NCBI GenBank assembly: GCA_002811645.1
Contig: PDIP01000003.1
Coordinates: 607,739 to 671,738 of the forward strand
DNA from: Corallochytrium limacisporum
Taxonomy: Eukaryota; Opisthokonta
Reading direction: 5' to 3'
Length of the DNA stretch: 64,000 nucleotides
A model generated the notes under the pieces. That model was not told the origin of the DNA, made no database searches, and worked only from the letters and a program-made list of their open reading frames with translations. Shown one piece after another: positions 50,972 through 64,000 of the stretch (within the stretch, counting starts at the first letter, position 1; the number at the start of each line of letters is the position of its first letter). A program made the translations under genes and the position numbers.

Positions 50972-53479
50972 ATGTTTGAAATAGCCCCGCGAGGGCCGTT
51001 CTTGCCATACAGTAACGCACTGGGACCGATATCAGTCCAGGTTGTGTCACCCTTAAGTGTCGCCAGTAGCAATCTCCGTGGGAGACTGCAACGGCCACTG
51101 AGCCTGACCTTTGGTTCCGCCAAGTACGATGAACGGACCGAAGAGAAGGATCTCTACAAAGAAACCATAGGGACACTTGAATTAACAGAGACACATCTAT
51201 GTTTCTATTTGAAAGGAAAGGAGGGACCCCACGTAAAGATCCCAGTCTCAATGTTTAACAGTCTAGAGCGACACACCGTGAAGGGTCTTCACCGGGCGGT
51301 GATCTATTTTGATGACAATACGACGCGGTCCTGGGTCATGAACAGCTCGGAAGAGGTCATGACCCTGGCCACGGGCCTGTACATGGTTTCTCAAGGGGAC
51401 GATCTTAAGACGTCAGCTGCCCTGAGGATTTTCTACGATCACTTGTACAAGGACGTTGCCAAACGTAGGTCGCTGAGACGGTCTGCGTGGGCACCCTTCA
51501 CTTGGGAGCAGGAGTTGGCGCGGCTGGGTCTGCCAGATCGGAACTGGGTGTTAGTAGATAACTCAGAATTTCGGTACTGCGGGACCTATCCAAAGCCGTT
51601 GGTGCAACCCGGGTCGTTGAATCCGGATCTGATCATGCAGGCAGCAGATTTTCGGCGTGGCAAACGATTCCCCACCATGGTCTACCACCATCCAGAGAAT
51701 GAAGCAGCGTTAATGGTGGCTGGTCAGCCCTTGATCGGACCTTTCGATCGCCGCAGTCCGCCCAATGAGCAGATGATGCGCGCGATTGCGGCCATGAGTC
51801 CGAGCGGGACAACTCACATCATGGATGTGCGCAAGAGTAAAGATGTTGAGACGGATCGGAAGGCTTTTGGAGGCGCGGACATGGTTGATCATTACAACGA
51901 CGGTGCCGGAAACCAGGCTTCCGTTCAGAGTCACCTGCTACACCTGGATGATCTGCAGACAATCGCCAATGCATTCTACCGTCTGAAACAGTCATGTAAA
52001 TCGCTCACGTCACTGTCAGCGGACTATTCTGCGAAGGGTGAGGGCATCGAATGGCAACGGGTAGTCCATGGTACGCTGCGAGCAGCGCAGTACGTGGCAC
52101 AAGTTCTAGAGTACGAGGCGTCGAGTGTCATGCTGGTCAGTGCACAAGGCACGGACCGAAATCTACTTGTGGCCAGTTTGGCTGAGTTTCTAGTCGATCC
52201 GTTCTACCGTACGATCCGTGGATTCCAGTTCTTGATTGACAAGACCTGGATTAGCATGGGCCATCCGTTTGCTACACGGTACGCCCGCTACTCGAGCTAC
52301 TACGATGACAACAGCAGCCCCAGCAGCGAAAGGGCACCCATCTTCCATCTTTTCCTAGACTGCATCTATCAGATCATCACGCAAAAACCAAATGCCGTTG
52401 AATTCACGCCTAATTTGCTGATACTCCTGCAGGATGAGCTGTATATGGGCTGGGGAGGTAATTTTCTGGGCAATAGTGAACAGGAAAGGTCGCAGGATCT
52501 GCAAGATGAGGAGCGCACCTCCCACGGTGGAATCTGGGAGAAGGTGCATACGGACTCACGGCACCATCAGTACGTAAACCCACTCTATGAGTATGAGCGC
52601 GGCATCTTACCAATTTCTTTATGCCACTGCCAAGTGCACCTGTGGGTAGACTACTTTGCGCGTCAGGACCTCGATTGGGATAGCAAGCGGATGCTAAGTG
52701 CTAAACTGCGCGACAATGACAGCCAACTGCGCAGCAATGAGCGCCACTTGGCCAGCGTCAAGACATGGGTTGCACAGATGCGTCGGTCTGTGCATGGGAA
52801 CGCGGCTGTGGCTGAGAGCGTACAGCACCAACAGGCGAGATCTTTACACCCTTCTATATCTGCGACTGTGCAGGTCCGAAGAATTGATATGAATGAGGAT
52901 GATATCACTAGGAACATCAATTCCAGGTCTCCGGCAACTGCAGTGACTGACTCGTCACAAACTACATCGACGGTTTCGTCAACAGAAAGGAAAGTTTCCA
53001 ACTCTGCACCTGCTCTTTCTCCGATTCCCCCAGTTCCAGACCCACAGCAAGAGGAACCCACACTAAAGCCGACGTCAGCGGTGGTCTCACCGCCAGGGGC
53101 TCGGACGGGTGCAACCCCTTCGCCTGCGGCTTCCGCCGTTAGTGGTGTAAAAAAATCACCTGTGCCCATGCTCACAGGCCTGCAACAGCGCCAGGCGCGC
53201 TCCGGCGGTCTTCTGGAAAACGACAGTGATTCGGATGACGACCACGACCTCTTCCGTCCGCCGCAGCAGCGCAAAGTGTCACCGGCGATCTCAGCTGCGA
53301 AACCCCTGTCAACCTCATCGCCCACGCTCAGCTCGCCACCCGCGACAGTACCACAAAGCAACGGGACAGGGGATGACAGTGGCAACAGCGCCGCACGTGC
53401 ACAGAAACCCTCGAAACCCTCGGAGACGACTTCTGCTGATTGTCCGAAGTGCCACATGCCTCTATGTGTGTGTGATTGA
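50972..53479 (+). CDS. Myotubularin-related pseudophosphatase (MTMR9-like)
   Basis: The 835-residue protein starts at the ATG at 50972 (the open frame begins with TTG nine bases earlier). A PH-GRAM domain occupies about residues 45-150, followed by the myotubularin phosphatase fold (YKDVAKRRSLRRSAWAPF, then NSEFRYCGTYP). The active-site loop, HCSDGWDRT in active members, reads VSAQGTDRN, with Ser390 in place of the catalytic Cys. FLVDPFYRTIRGFQFLIDK and GHPFATR follow as in the family. It should bind but not hydrolyse phosphoinositides, as MTMR9 does when it partners active enzymes. The C-terminal 230 residues are Ser/Pro-rich and end in a small Cys cluster (CPKCHMPLCVCD) that may bind a metal. 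Confidence 0.92.
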   Translation: MFEIAPRGPFLPYSNALGPISVQVVSPLSVASSNLRGRLQRPLSLTFGSAKYDERTEEKDLYKETIGTLELTETHLCFYLKGKEGPHVKIPVSMFNSLERHTVKGLHRAVIYFDDNTTRSWVMNSSEEVMTLATGLYMVSQGDDLKTSAALRIFYDHLYKDVAKRRSLRRSAWAPFTWEQELARLGLPDRNWVLVDNSEFRYCGTYPKPLVQPGSLNPDLIMQAADFRRGKRFPTMVYHHPENEAALMVAGQPLIGPFDRRSPPNEQMMRAIAAMSPSGTTHIMDVRKSKDVETDRKAFGGADMVDHYNDGAGNQASVQSHLLHLDDLQTIANAFYRLKQSCKSLTSLSADYSAKGEGIEWQRVVHGTLRAAQYVAQVLEYEASSVMLVSAQGTDRNLLVASLAEFLVDPFYRTIRGFQFLIDKTWISMGHPFATRYARYSSYYDDNSSPSSERAPIFHLFLDCIYQIITQKPNAVEFTPNLLILLQDELYMGWGGNFLGNSEQERSQDLQDEERTSHGGIWEKVHTDSRHHQYVNPLYEYERGILPISLCHCQVHLWVDYFARQDLDWDSKRMLSAKLRDNDSQLRSNERHLASVKTWVAQMRRSVHGNAAVAESVQHQQARSLHPSISATVQVRRIDMNEDDITRNINSRSPATAVTDSSQTTSTVSSTERKVSNSAPALSPIPPVPDPQQEEPTLKPTSAVVSPPGARTGATPSPAASAVSGVKKSPVPMLTGLQQRQARSGGLLENDSDSDDDHDLFRPPQQRKVSPAISAAKPLSTSSPTLSSPPATVPQSNGTGDDSGNSAARAQKPSKPSETTSADCPKCHMPLCVCD

Positions 53480-53574
53480 AAACGAATTGGGGGCAAACGA
53501 AAGCAGTATATTGATAGCAAGTAAACTATACGAAGTTTTTTCTTTGGTACAACTGGGTGTAGATGTTTGATTGT

Positions 53575-55839
53575 CTAGCATCGCTCAAAAACCCTGTAGA
53601 GATCCGGCAGCGATGCAATGGTAACGATGGTACCGTCCTGCAGATGGCTGGCGGGCGGAAGGTAGTGCTTGGCCCGCAATGCCGGCAACATAATGTGCTG
53701 CACGAACTTTGTAAACCGGGGTGCAACAGTGTGAAAATCGGTACCTTCCTCCGTGACTTGGTCGAGTCGCGGAATTTGCTGGGAGGGCTCGGGGCGAAGG
53801 GCATAGAGCTGTGCCACCTCCCTGCTAAGGGTGTCCACAAGGAGCGTGTCGTTGTCCCACTCCACTTCCGTGGCCAAGCGCAGCAAGGTCATTGGAAGAC
53901 GGTCCTGGCTCGGAAGGTAATCATCAATAAGTCTTGGCAGGCTCCGCAGAGTCTGAGTGTGTGTGTCAAGGTCGAGGCTGATCATTTCTCTGAGCATTTC
54001 AGCTTGGACCATGAGCTGCGCGACGGCGGCCTGAGCTAGTTCCTCACGGCTGCCGTCCTCCTCCTGCCACCCCGCCGCTGGATCGTGCAGCGCGGCGAGT
54101 ACGAGCGGTTCGAGTGGCAGCGGTTCGCGAAAATTGATCCGTGGCAAGGCGCCCAGATGGCCAACCACAGCCTGCCGGAACCATTCGTAGGATATTTTGA
54201 AGAGATTGAGGAGCAGCAGCGACGTCTCAAACTGTGCGAGAGCGTAGTAATGGTCGACGCAGCCGACAAATGTCAGACGCTCAAAGACGGCCTTGAGTTT
54301 AGCAGAGTGTTGGGTTCGGCACTGGCGTTTTAACCCTCGGATCGTCTGCAGCTCGTGTGCCACGGCATCCTGTTCGATGTCAAGCAGCGACGCTTTACGT
54401 TTCCGCGGCTCTGTGTCAACCCGAGCGACATCTGCAGGGCCTTGTTGCTGCAGGTGGTGATGGTCGTGGTCATGGTCATCGTGGCAATGGTGCTGATGGA
54501 TTGGCTGACCATCTTTTTCCTGCTGCTCTTGCCGCTGCTCTGGCGCAGTTTTCTTCGTAGTGGTGACATTGAAGGCGTCTAATTTGAGCTCTTTGGCATC
54601 CGTACGGACCATATTCCGGGGGTCGTACTTTGGCTTTAGAGGGACCCGAGTGCTCGTGCTCGAACGTTCTGCGGATTCGACGCCATCAGTCTCGTCTCCG
54701 TCGCCTCCAGTTCCGACCAATGGATCTTCTATGACCTGCCGAATCCCTTCGACAGTGGCTGCGCTTGACCGTGAGACGCCCTCAAGGATCGATTGCTTCA
54801 ACCCACGAATTCCCGCCTGGGCTGTGAAAGTGCGTGACTTGTTCGCACCTTGCAACGTCTCGTCAATTGCAGTGCAGATGCATTCTATAATGTCGTCCTC
54901 CCGTAGGAAGTGGACCTCCTTTTTCGACGGGTGGACATTCACATCCACGTTTTCGGGTGGCAGGATCAGACTGATGTAGGTCCAAGGTCTGCCGTGGCGA
55001 GGTAGATACTGCTGATACACCTGCAAAATGGCCCGCTGCAGGGCAGGGTTCTCTACCAGACGATTATTGATGAAGAGGATGTGGGTGGACTTCGTACTGC
55101 TAAAATTGGCATTAGAGATTAGGCCTCGACATTTTACCCCGAGTAGGCTGTCCTCCATTTCGACTTCCTGCAGTTCTCGGCTAGTCTTGGATCCGAACAA
55201 AGTACGTACTGTGTCCAATTGTTTCTCAGACTTCGTCGTCCGCAAATCCGCCGATGTCTGTCCCTGCTTCTTAAGGCTGACAGCGACACCGTGATTGTGC
55301 AGTGCGTATCGTTGGACCATGTCAAATATTCGTGCATACTCGTCCGTCTTGGAGAAGGCCCGCCGTCGCGTGGCCATGTTGTAGAAGAGATCTTCGACTG
55401 TGATCTGTGTACCCTGAGTGCCTGCACACGGGGCCGGTTTCTGGAGCGGTTTGCCGTCCTGGTACTTCAGTTTCCATGCACATTCTGCATCCTCCGTTTT
55501 AGTCACTACTGTGACATGACCAACCATCGAAATTGAGGCCAATGCCTCGCCACGAAACCCGTAGGTTTGAACTGTACTCAGATCTTCGAATTTTTTGAGC
55601 TTGCTGGTAGCGAATCGCTCGCAGAGCAGTTTAAGATCGTCTTTGTGGATGCCCGTACCATTGTCGGAGATCTGAATCTGTTTGACGCCCGCGTCCTTAA
55701 CTACAATACTAATGCTAGTCGATTGCGCATCTAGCGAATTCTCAAGCATTTCTTTGATAACATTTACTGGCCTTGCAACCACTTCACCTGCAGCAATGCG
55801 GTTGACGGTGGCCTTGTCTAACTGCTTGATCACTCCCAT
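53575..55839 (-). CDS. MLH1: DNA mismatch repair protein MLH1
   Basis: The 754-residue MutL homologue starts at ATG 55839 (MGVIKQLDKATVNRIAAGEV); a longer frame starts with TTG. GHKL ATPase motifs are complete: ENSLDAQS, DNGTGIHKDDL, TYGFRGEALASI and GTQITVEDLFYN. The C-terminal dimerisation domain ends YRVFERC, the conserved FERC tail of MLH1 that completes the endonuclease site of its PMS1/PMS2 partner. The His/Asp-rich linker (HHCHDDHDHDHHH) is unusual and could bind metal, but linkers in this family vary freely. Single frame, convergent with the myotubularin gene with 95 bases between stops. Confidence 0.97.
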   Translation of the reverse strand: MGVIKQLDKATVNRIAAGEVVARPVNVIKEMLENSLDAQSTSISIVVKDAGVKQIQISDNGTGIHKDDLKLLCERFATSKLKKFEDLSTVQTYGFRGEALASISMVGHVTVVTKTEDAECAWKLKYQDGKPLQKPAPCAGTQGTQITVEDLFYNMATRRRAFSKTDEYARIFDMVQRYALHNHGVAVSLKKQGQTSADLRTTKSEKQLDTVRTLFGSKTSRELQEVEMEDSLLGVKCRGLISNANFSSTKSTHILFINNRLVENPALQRAILQVYQQYLPRHGRPWTYISLILPPENVDVNVHPSKKEVHFLREDDIIECICTAIDETLQGANKSRTFTAQAGIRGLKQSILEGVSRSSAATVEGIRQVIEDPLVGTGGDGDETDGVESAERSSTSTRVPLKPKYDPRNMVRTDAKELKLDAFNVTTTKKTAPEQRQEQQEKDGQPIHQHHCHDDHDHDHHHLQQQGPADVARVDTEPRKRKASLLDIEQDAVAHELQTIRGLKRQCRTQHSAKLKAVFERLTFVGCVDHYYALAQFETSLLLLNLFKISYEWFRQAVVGHLGALPRINFREPLPLEPLVLAALHDPAAGWQEEDGSREELAQAAVAQLMVQAEMLREMISLDLDTHTQTLRSLPRLIDDYLPSQDRLPMTLLRLATEVEWDNDTLLVDTLSREVAQLYALRPEPSQQIPRLDQVTEEGTDFHTVAPRFTKFVQHIMLPALRAKHYLPPASHLQDGTIVTIASLPDLYRVFERC

Positions 55840-60621
<4,782 letters not shown>

Positions 60622-61196
60622 ATACCGACACCGCCAGACTGACGCTAGAACTTCATCCACCAACACTGTGCACTTTTCACAGGACGACAAATTAAAAAAA
60701 AACTATGAAAGCGTTTAATCTAACCTTTTCGATAAATGGGACGCAAACTGCGACTGTTTTTGGCCGATCCGCTAGCTCAACACCTTATTGGATTTCCAAT
60801 CGCCGTTCTTGCAATTGACCATGACTGTCTTCTGTCACCCGCCCCGGCCGCTCTTTAGGAGAGAGTCTCTGGCCTCACCACCCCCCCCGGCCCCTTTTCA
60901 TTCTTTTCGGCAGGCAAACCCTCCTCCGGTTGGGGTTGAGAGATCGAGGACCGTCACCCGTTGGATACTGTTGTGGAAAGCTACTAAGGCAAAAGAAATA
61001 GAAAATTGTTTGGCGGCAACTAATTTACGGTGGTATGTGTAAATGTCAAGACCTATAGAATAATCACCGACGGACAGTACCAGACCTTTTTACAATTTTT
61101 GAGGAAAACATGTAGGAATAAGTGACTCGGGATCTGTAATCGAAAATAAGAGGATCGGGATTTGTTTGCTTTATTAGGAACAAACGGAACACAGCC
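60622..61196. other. Spacer between CDC48 and a small orphan gene
   Basis: 575 bases holding the CDC48 3' flank (an A-rich AAATTAAAAAAAAA near 60690) and the promoter of the next gene. A C-rich run lies near 60880. No gene recognised. Confidence 0.55.
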
Positions 61197-61967
61197 ATGA
61201 ATACCACAGACACAGACACAATCCTCGGTACGGACAGTATTGCACTGAAACATGAATTCCTACATGAGTTCTCTGCGCGGTTAAAGCAGTCCGACAAGCT
61301 TCAGTTTGACGGTGCTTCCCACAAAGACACGACAGTGGAAAAGGAATCGAATAGCATCAGTCCATCAAAGCAAGGTGGAGCAAAGTCAGGCACGGCAGGC
61401 AGTGAGACGAAGCCAGGGTTTCACTACGGTAAATTGCTGTTGGTCAAACCAGAGCACTCACTGTCCTACAACGGCGCCTTCGTTGATGGGCTGGCTTTTA
61501 GCGCCGAGTCTGATCTCACTGTGTATCAGCTTTCCCGAGCGCTCATGACAGGCCGACCGGAGCAGGAGGTCGAGGTGTTGAGGAAGCGGAAGTTGAGTGA
61601 AGACCGTGCACAGAATCTCAGCTACGCCCCACCAACAGCATGGAGCGAGGCGGACTGGGCAGAGTACTGCAGTCTCCGAGGACCCAAGGCAGGGACTGCG
61701 CGGACGGAAGGAACGGTGGACGATCTGCTCACCAAGGCTACATTGCCGGATTCCGAGAAGCCGGACTTTGAGAAGACGATCAAAAAAGAAGCACTCGCCT
61801 TGTTTAAGAGCCTTGGGCAAGACGCCAGGGCGCGAGAACGAAAGCGACGGGAGCTTCGAAACGCTCGATACACAGAATCGTTCCGGGAGCTCGACCGATT
61901 AAAGAAGCGCAAGCTCGGTGAAGCAGATCAGTATGACCCCAGGGAGCCACAACAGTCAAGGGATTAA
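61197..61967 (+). CDS. Unrecognised 256-residue basic, helical protein
   Basis: I cannot name it. Residues 1-85 are polar. Residues about 88-180 contain a more ordered block (SLSYNGAFVDGLAFSAESDL, AWSEADWAEYCSLRGPKA). The C-terminal 60 residues are strongly charged and probably one long helix rich in Arg and Lys (ARERKRRELRNARYTESFRE). The RKRKL and KKRKL patches could act as nuclear signals. A role in ribosome biogenesis beside MPP10 is only a guess from the neighbourhood. ATG at 61197, intronless, convergent with MPP10 with 112 bases between stops. Confidence 0.7.
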   Translation: MNTTDTDTILGTDSIALKHEFLHEFSARLKQSDKLQFDGASHKDTTVEKESNSISPSKQGGAKSGTAGSETKPGFHYGKLLLVKPEHSLSYNGAFVDGLAFSAESDLTVYQLSRALMTGRPEQEVEVLRKRKLSEDRAQNLSYAPPTAWSEADWAEYCSLRGPKAGTARTEGTVDDLLTKATLPDSEKPDFEKTIKKEALALFKSLGQDARARERKRRELRNARYTESFRELDRLKKRKLGEADQYDPREPQQSRD

Positions 61968-62079
61968 ACACAGTGTTTTCATAATGAGTGATATGACATG
62001 AAGTATATTTTCTTTAATATCAAGCATGGCTGTCTGCATGATGTTTGGTACACGAATCGCATCTACCATTAGGGTTCTC

Positions 62080-64000
62080 TCAAAGCTTGACTGCCGCTCC
62101 AGCACGGTTGGACGCTTTCTTGCGGCTGCCGCCAGGCTGGTCCCTCGCATTTCGCTTTGCCTTCTTGCCGGCCATGTCTTCCTGCACCTGGTTCTGCAGG
62201 GCCTTGAAGAAGGCCGTTGACGAACTGTAATTGTTAACACCCGTGCCGGCCCGATCCCCACCTTTGTCGCGACTGTTGATGCCCTTGAATACATTGCGAT
62301 TATTGCGCAGCAGGCGCTTCTCTGCGTCGGCCTTCGAAAGCTCACCACCAGCCCGGACGTGAGCCTCCTGGGCGACAGCCTTGGCCTTCTGAGCGGCCTT
62401 CTTCTTGCGACGGGCGCGCAGACGGTCAGTCTTGGATCGCTCTTCTGCAGCCTTGGGCTCATCCCGGCCAGTCTTAGCAGTAGATTTGTAAACTTCCTCT
62501 GGTGCAAGACGGTCAGCAGTGGACATTGCCGTGGGTTGGACCTCCTCCATGGCCAGGGCAGGTGCTTGCGTTATCACCTCGACGCTATCCTTAGCAGCCT
62601 TGGGTGTGTAGTGCATGTTAGACAATGCGTCCAGCTTGCGGGCCAGTTCGGTCCAGACCTCAGTGATGGCGTCGTGCTTTTCCTGGAGTTCTTTGGACAC
62701 CTGCTTTTGGGCCACAGTGGTGCCTTCCAAGCGGGCCTGGTAGTCTTCCTCGTAGACTTGCGCCAAACTCTGCTTCGACTTTTCTGCACTGACGTCATAC
62801 TGGGGCTTAAACTTACCGTCTCCGTCTTCTGCCAGCAGGTTCTGGCGCACTGGGTCGTCAAAGACTTGATCACGAATGCGTCGATTGATTATCTCTTCGA
62901 TCTCTTCGGTATGCTCCTCGGTCGGTTCCGGGGCGGGCTTAGAGGCGTAATCGATTTCCATGAACTCTTCAAGCAGAGCATTCTCAGGCCGGGCCTTTGC
63001 AATGGTTTCACCGCTCATCTGCCAGCTCTTGGGCTCAGCGTTGCGCCGCTCAAGCTCTTCAATCTGTTTGCCGACCTTGAGCTGTTCCTTTTCGTGCCTG
63101 GACAGACCGGTCGCGGCCTGAGCTGCTTGCTCCGGTACTACACTGAGGTCATTGCCGTCAGAGTCGAAGAGGAGGGCTCTTCGCTCGGCATTGACACCAT
63201 CCACTGTTGCTGTGTTCAACATAGCGGCGTCTTCATCGTCGTAAAGGTCCCCTTCATCCTCGTCGTCATCAAGGAGCTGTTGCTTCGTATCCTGTACTTC
63301 GTTCTGGCCTAAACGGAAGAACTGCTCAGCCCTGAGGTTGTTAATGTCCTCATCGTCATCATCCATGTTAACGTTGTAATCGATGCTGTCATCATCATCA
63401 TCCTCATTGTTGTCCATGTCGTCGTCGTCTGCCTCTTCTTCTGCCTCCCGCACAAAGTTTTCCATCTCTGCCAGACTGAAGTACTTGTCGTCTACTTCGG
63501 TAGTACCGTACTTGACCTTTCTATTCTTTGGGTCGATGTCGCGGTCATCGTCATCGTCGTCGTCTTCCTCCCCGGCGTCAAATTCTTTCGTTCCCTTCGC
63601 AAACGTTACTTGGCGGCGGATCATTTCTTCTCCAAAGTCTGTGGCATCCACCTCTGAATCTTCTTCATCCTCTTCTTCGTTCTGAACGTCTCGCTCGTCG
63701 TATTCACTATCATCGTCGCCCTGCAGTGCCCTGCCATTCACCATGTCGTTGACTTCTTCGTCGCTATCATACTCAGCAAGGTGATCTTTCGCTTCCACTT
63801 CAACCTGCTGACGACGCGTCCGTTCTGCAACCTTGTTCGCCTCGATATCTTTCTGGACATTGCTCATGTCCTTGCGCAGTTGACTCAGGGCAGGTTTGTT
63901 ACGCATCAGCAGCTCTTCCCACAGCTGTTCGGCGTCGAGCCCATCAATGATAAACTCTGACAACGCCGTGTACTTCCGCCGATCATGACTAAGGGCCAGG
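62080..64000 (-). CDS. MPHOSPH10: U3 snoRNP protein MPP10 (5' end beyond the window)
   Basis: The frame is open to the right edge and lacks an ATG at its upstream end, so the N-terminus lies outside. Signature blocks of MPP10 are present: WQMSGETIAKARPENALLEE, EIINRRIRDQVFDDPVRQ, KSKQSLAQVYEEDYQAR and LARKLDALSNMHYTPK, followed by an RRKKKAAQKAKA basic stretch. Long acidic Asp/Glu runs occupy the first third, as usual. MPP10 joins IMP3 and IMP4 in the U3 small-subunit processome, which cleaves pre-rRNA in the nucleolus. At least 639 residues are seen. Intronless as far as visible. Confidence 0.95.
   Translation of the reverse strand, partial: LALSHDRRKYTALSEFIIDGLDAEQLWEELLMRNKPALSQLRKDMSNVQKDIEANKVAERTRRQQVEVEAKDHLAEYDSDEEVNDMVNGRALQGDDDSEYDERDVQNEEEDEEDSEVDATDFGEEMIRRQVTFAKGTKEFDAGEEDDDDDDDRDIDPKNRKVKYGTTEVDDKYFSLAEMENFVREAEEEADDDDMDNNEDDDDDSIDYNVNMDDDDEDINNLRAEQFFRLGQNEVQDTKQQLLDDDEDEGDLYDDEDAAMLNTATVDGVNAERRALLFDSDGNDLSVVPEQAAQAATGLSRHEKEQLKVGKQIEELERRNAEPKSWQMSGETIAKARPENALLEEFMEIDYASKPAPEPTEEHTEEIEEIINRRIRDQVFDDPVRQNLLAEDGDGKFKPQYDVSAEKSKQSLAQVYEEDYQARLEGTTVAQKQVSKELQEKHDAITEVWTELARKLDALSNMHYTPKAAKDSVEVITQAPALAMEEVQPTAMSTADRLAPEEVYKSTAKTGRDEPKAAEERSKTDRLRARRKKKAAQKAKAVAQEAHVRAGGELSKADAEKRLLRNNRNVFKGINSRDKGGDRAGTGVNNYSSSTAFFKALQNQVQEDMAGKKAKRNARDQPGGSRKKASNRAGAAVKL

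Overview
The window is nuclear DNA of a compact, mostly intron-poor eukaryote. Long genes such as methylmalonyl-CoA mutase, CDC48, MLH1 and a myotubularin are single uninterrupted frames, but a U2 snRNA, an SmD1 gene and several short introns with good splice signals show that a spliceosome is in use. The gene set (cyclin Y with a myristoylation start, Rap-type GAP, ING protein, GON4-like SANT protein, MTMR9-like myotubularin, ELO elongase, PAS-linked adenylyl cyclase, TTAGGG-type telomere repeat) points to an opisthokont, probably a unicellular holozoan. A Corallochytrium-like organism would fit, but that is inference; nothing here names the species. About 26 genes or likely genes occupy 64 kb.

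Layout. 0-7 kb: a sulfate-assimilation pair, a Met8/Met1-type siroheme synthase (-) and a PAPS reductase-ATP sulfurylase fusion (+), divergent across a 3.4 kb spacer. 7-17 kb: gene-poor, with a decayed WD-repeat gene, small tandem duplications and a CT tract. 17-23.6 kb: an orphan protein, SmD1, a GON4-like protein, GPN2 and a coiled-coil protein. 24-29 kb: a short unidentified spliced gene, an ELO elongase, U2 snRNA, a REX1-B-like protein and a LYR-motif protein with a GC-AG intron. 29-40.7 kb: methylmalonyl-CoA mutase, a RapGAP, an ING protein, a possible broken gene, cyclin Y and a probable NDUFB8. 41-42.2 kb: an adenylyl cyclase remnant that has lost its catalytic core and abuts a 16 nt telomeric repeat lying one base beyond the stop codon of a SAM/C2H2 zinc-finger gene. 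43.7-50.2 kb: a three-exon membrane protein divergent from a COG0523 GTPase, ribosomal protein eS4, and an orphan type I membrane protein. 51-64 kb: a catalytically dead myotubularin, MLH1, CDC48/p97, an orphan, and MPP10 running off the right edge.

Functional links. The first two genes supply siroheme and reduced sulfur. SmD1 and U2 belong to the same snRNP. LYR protein, NDUFB8 and methylmalonyl-CoA mutase are mitochondrial. eS4, MPP10 and the GTPases belong to ribosome and polymerase biogenesis or metal handling. Neighbouring genes are otherwise unrelated, as expected in a eukaryote. The most unusual signals are the telomere-tagged cyclase remnant, a set of C(n)G(n) palindromes in intergenic DNA, and the sulfur fusion enzyme. 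Several start codons were set to the first in-frame ATG where a longer open frame begins with TTG or GTG.
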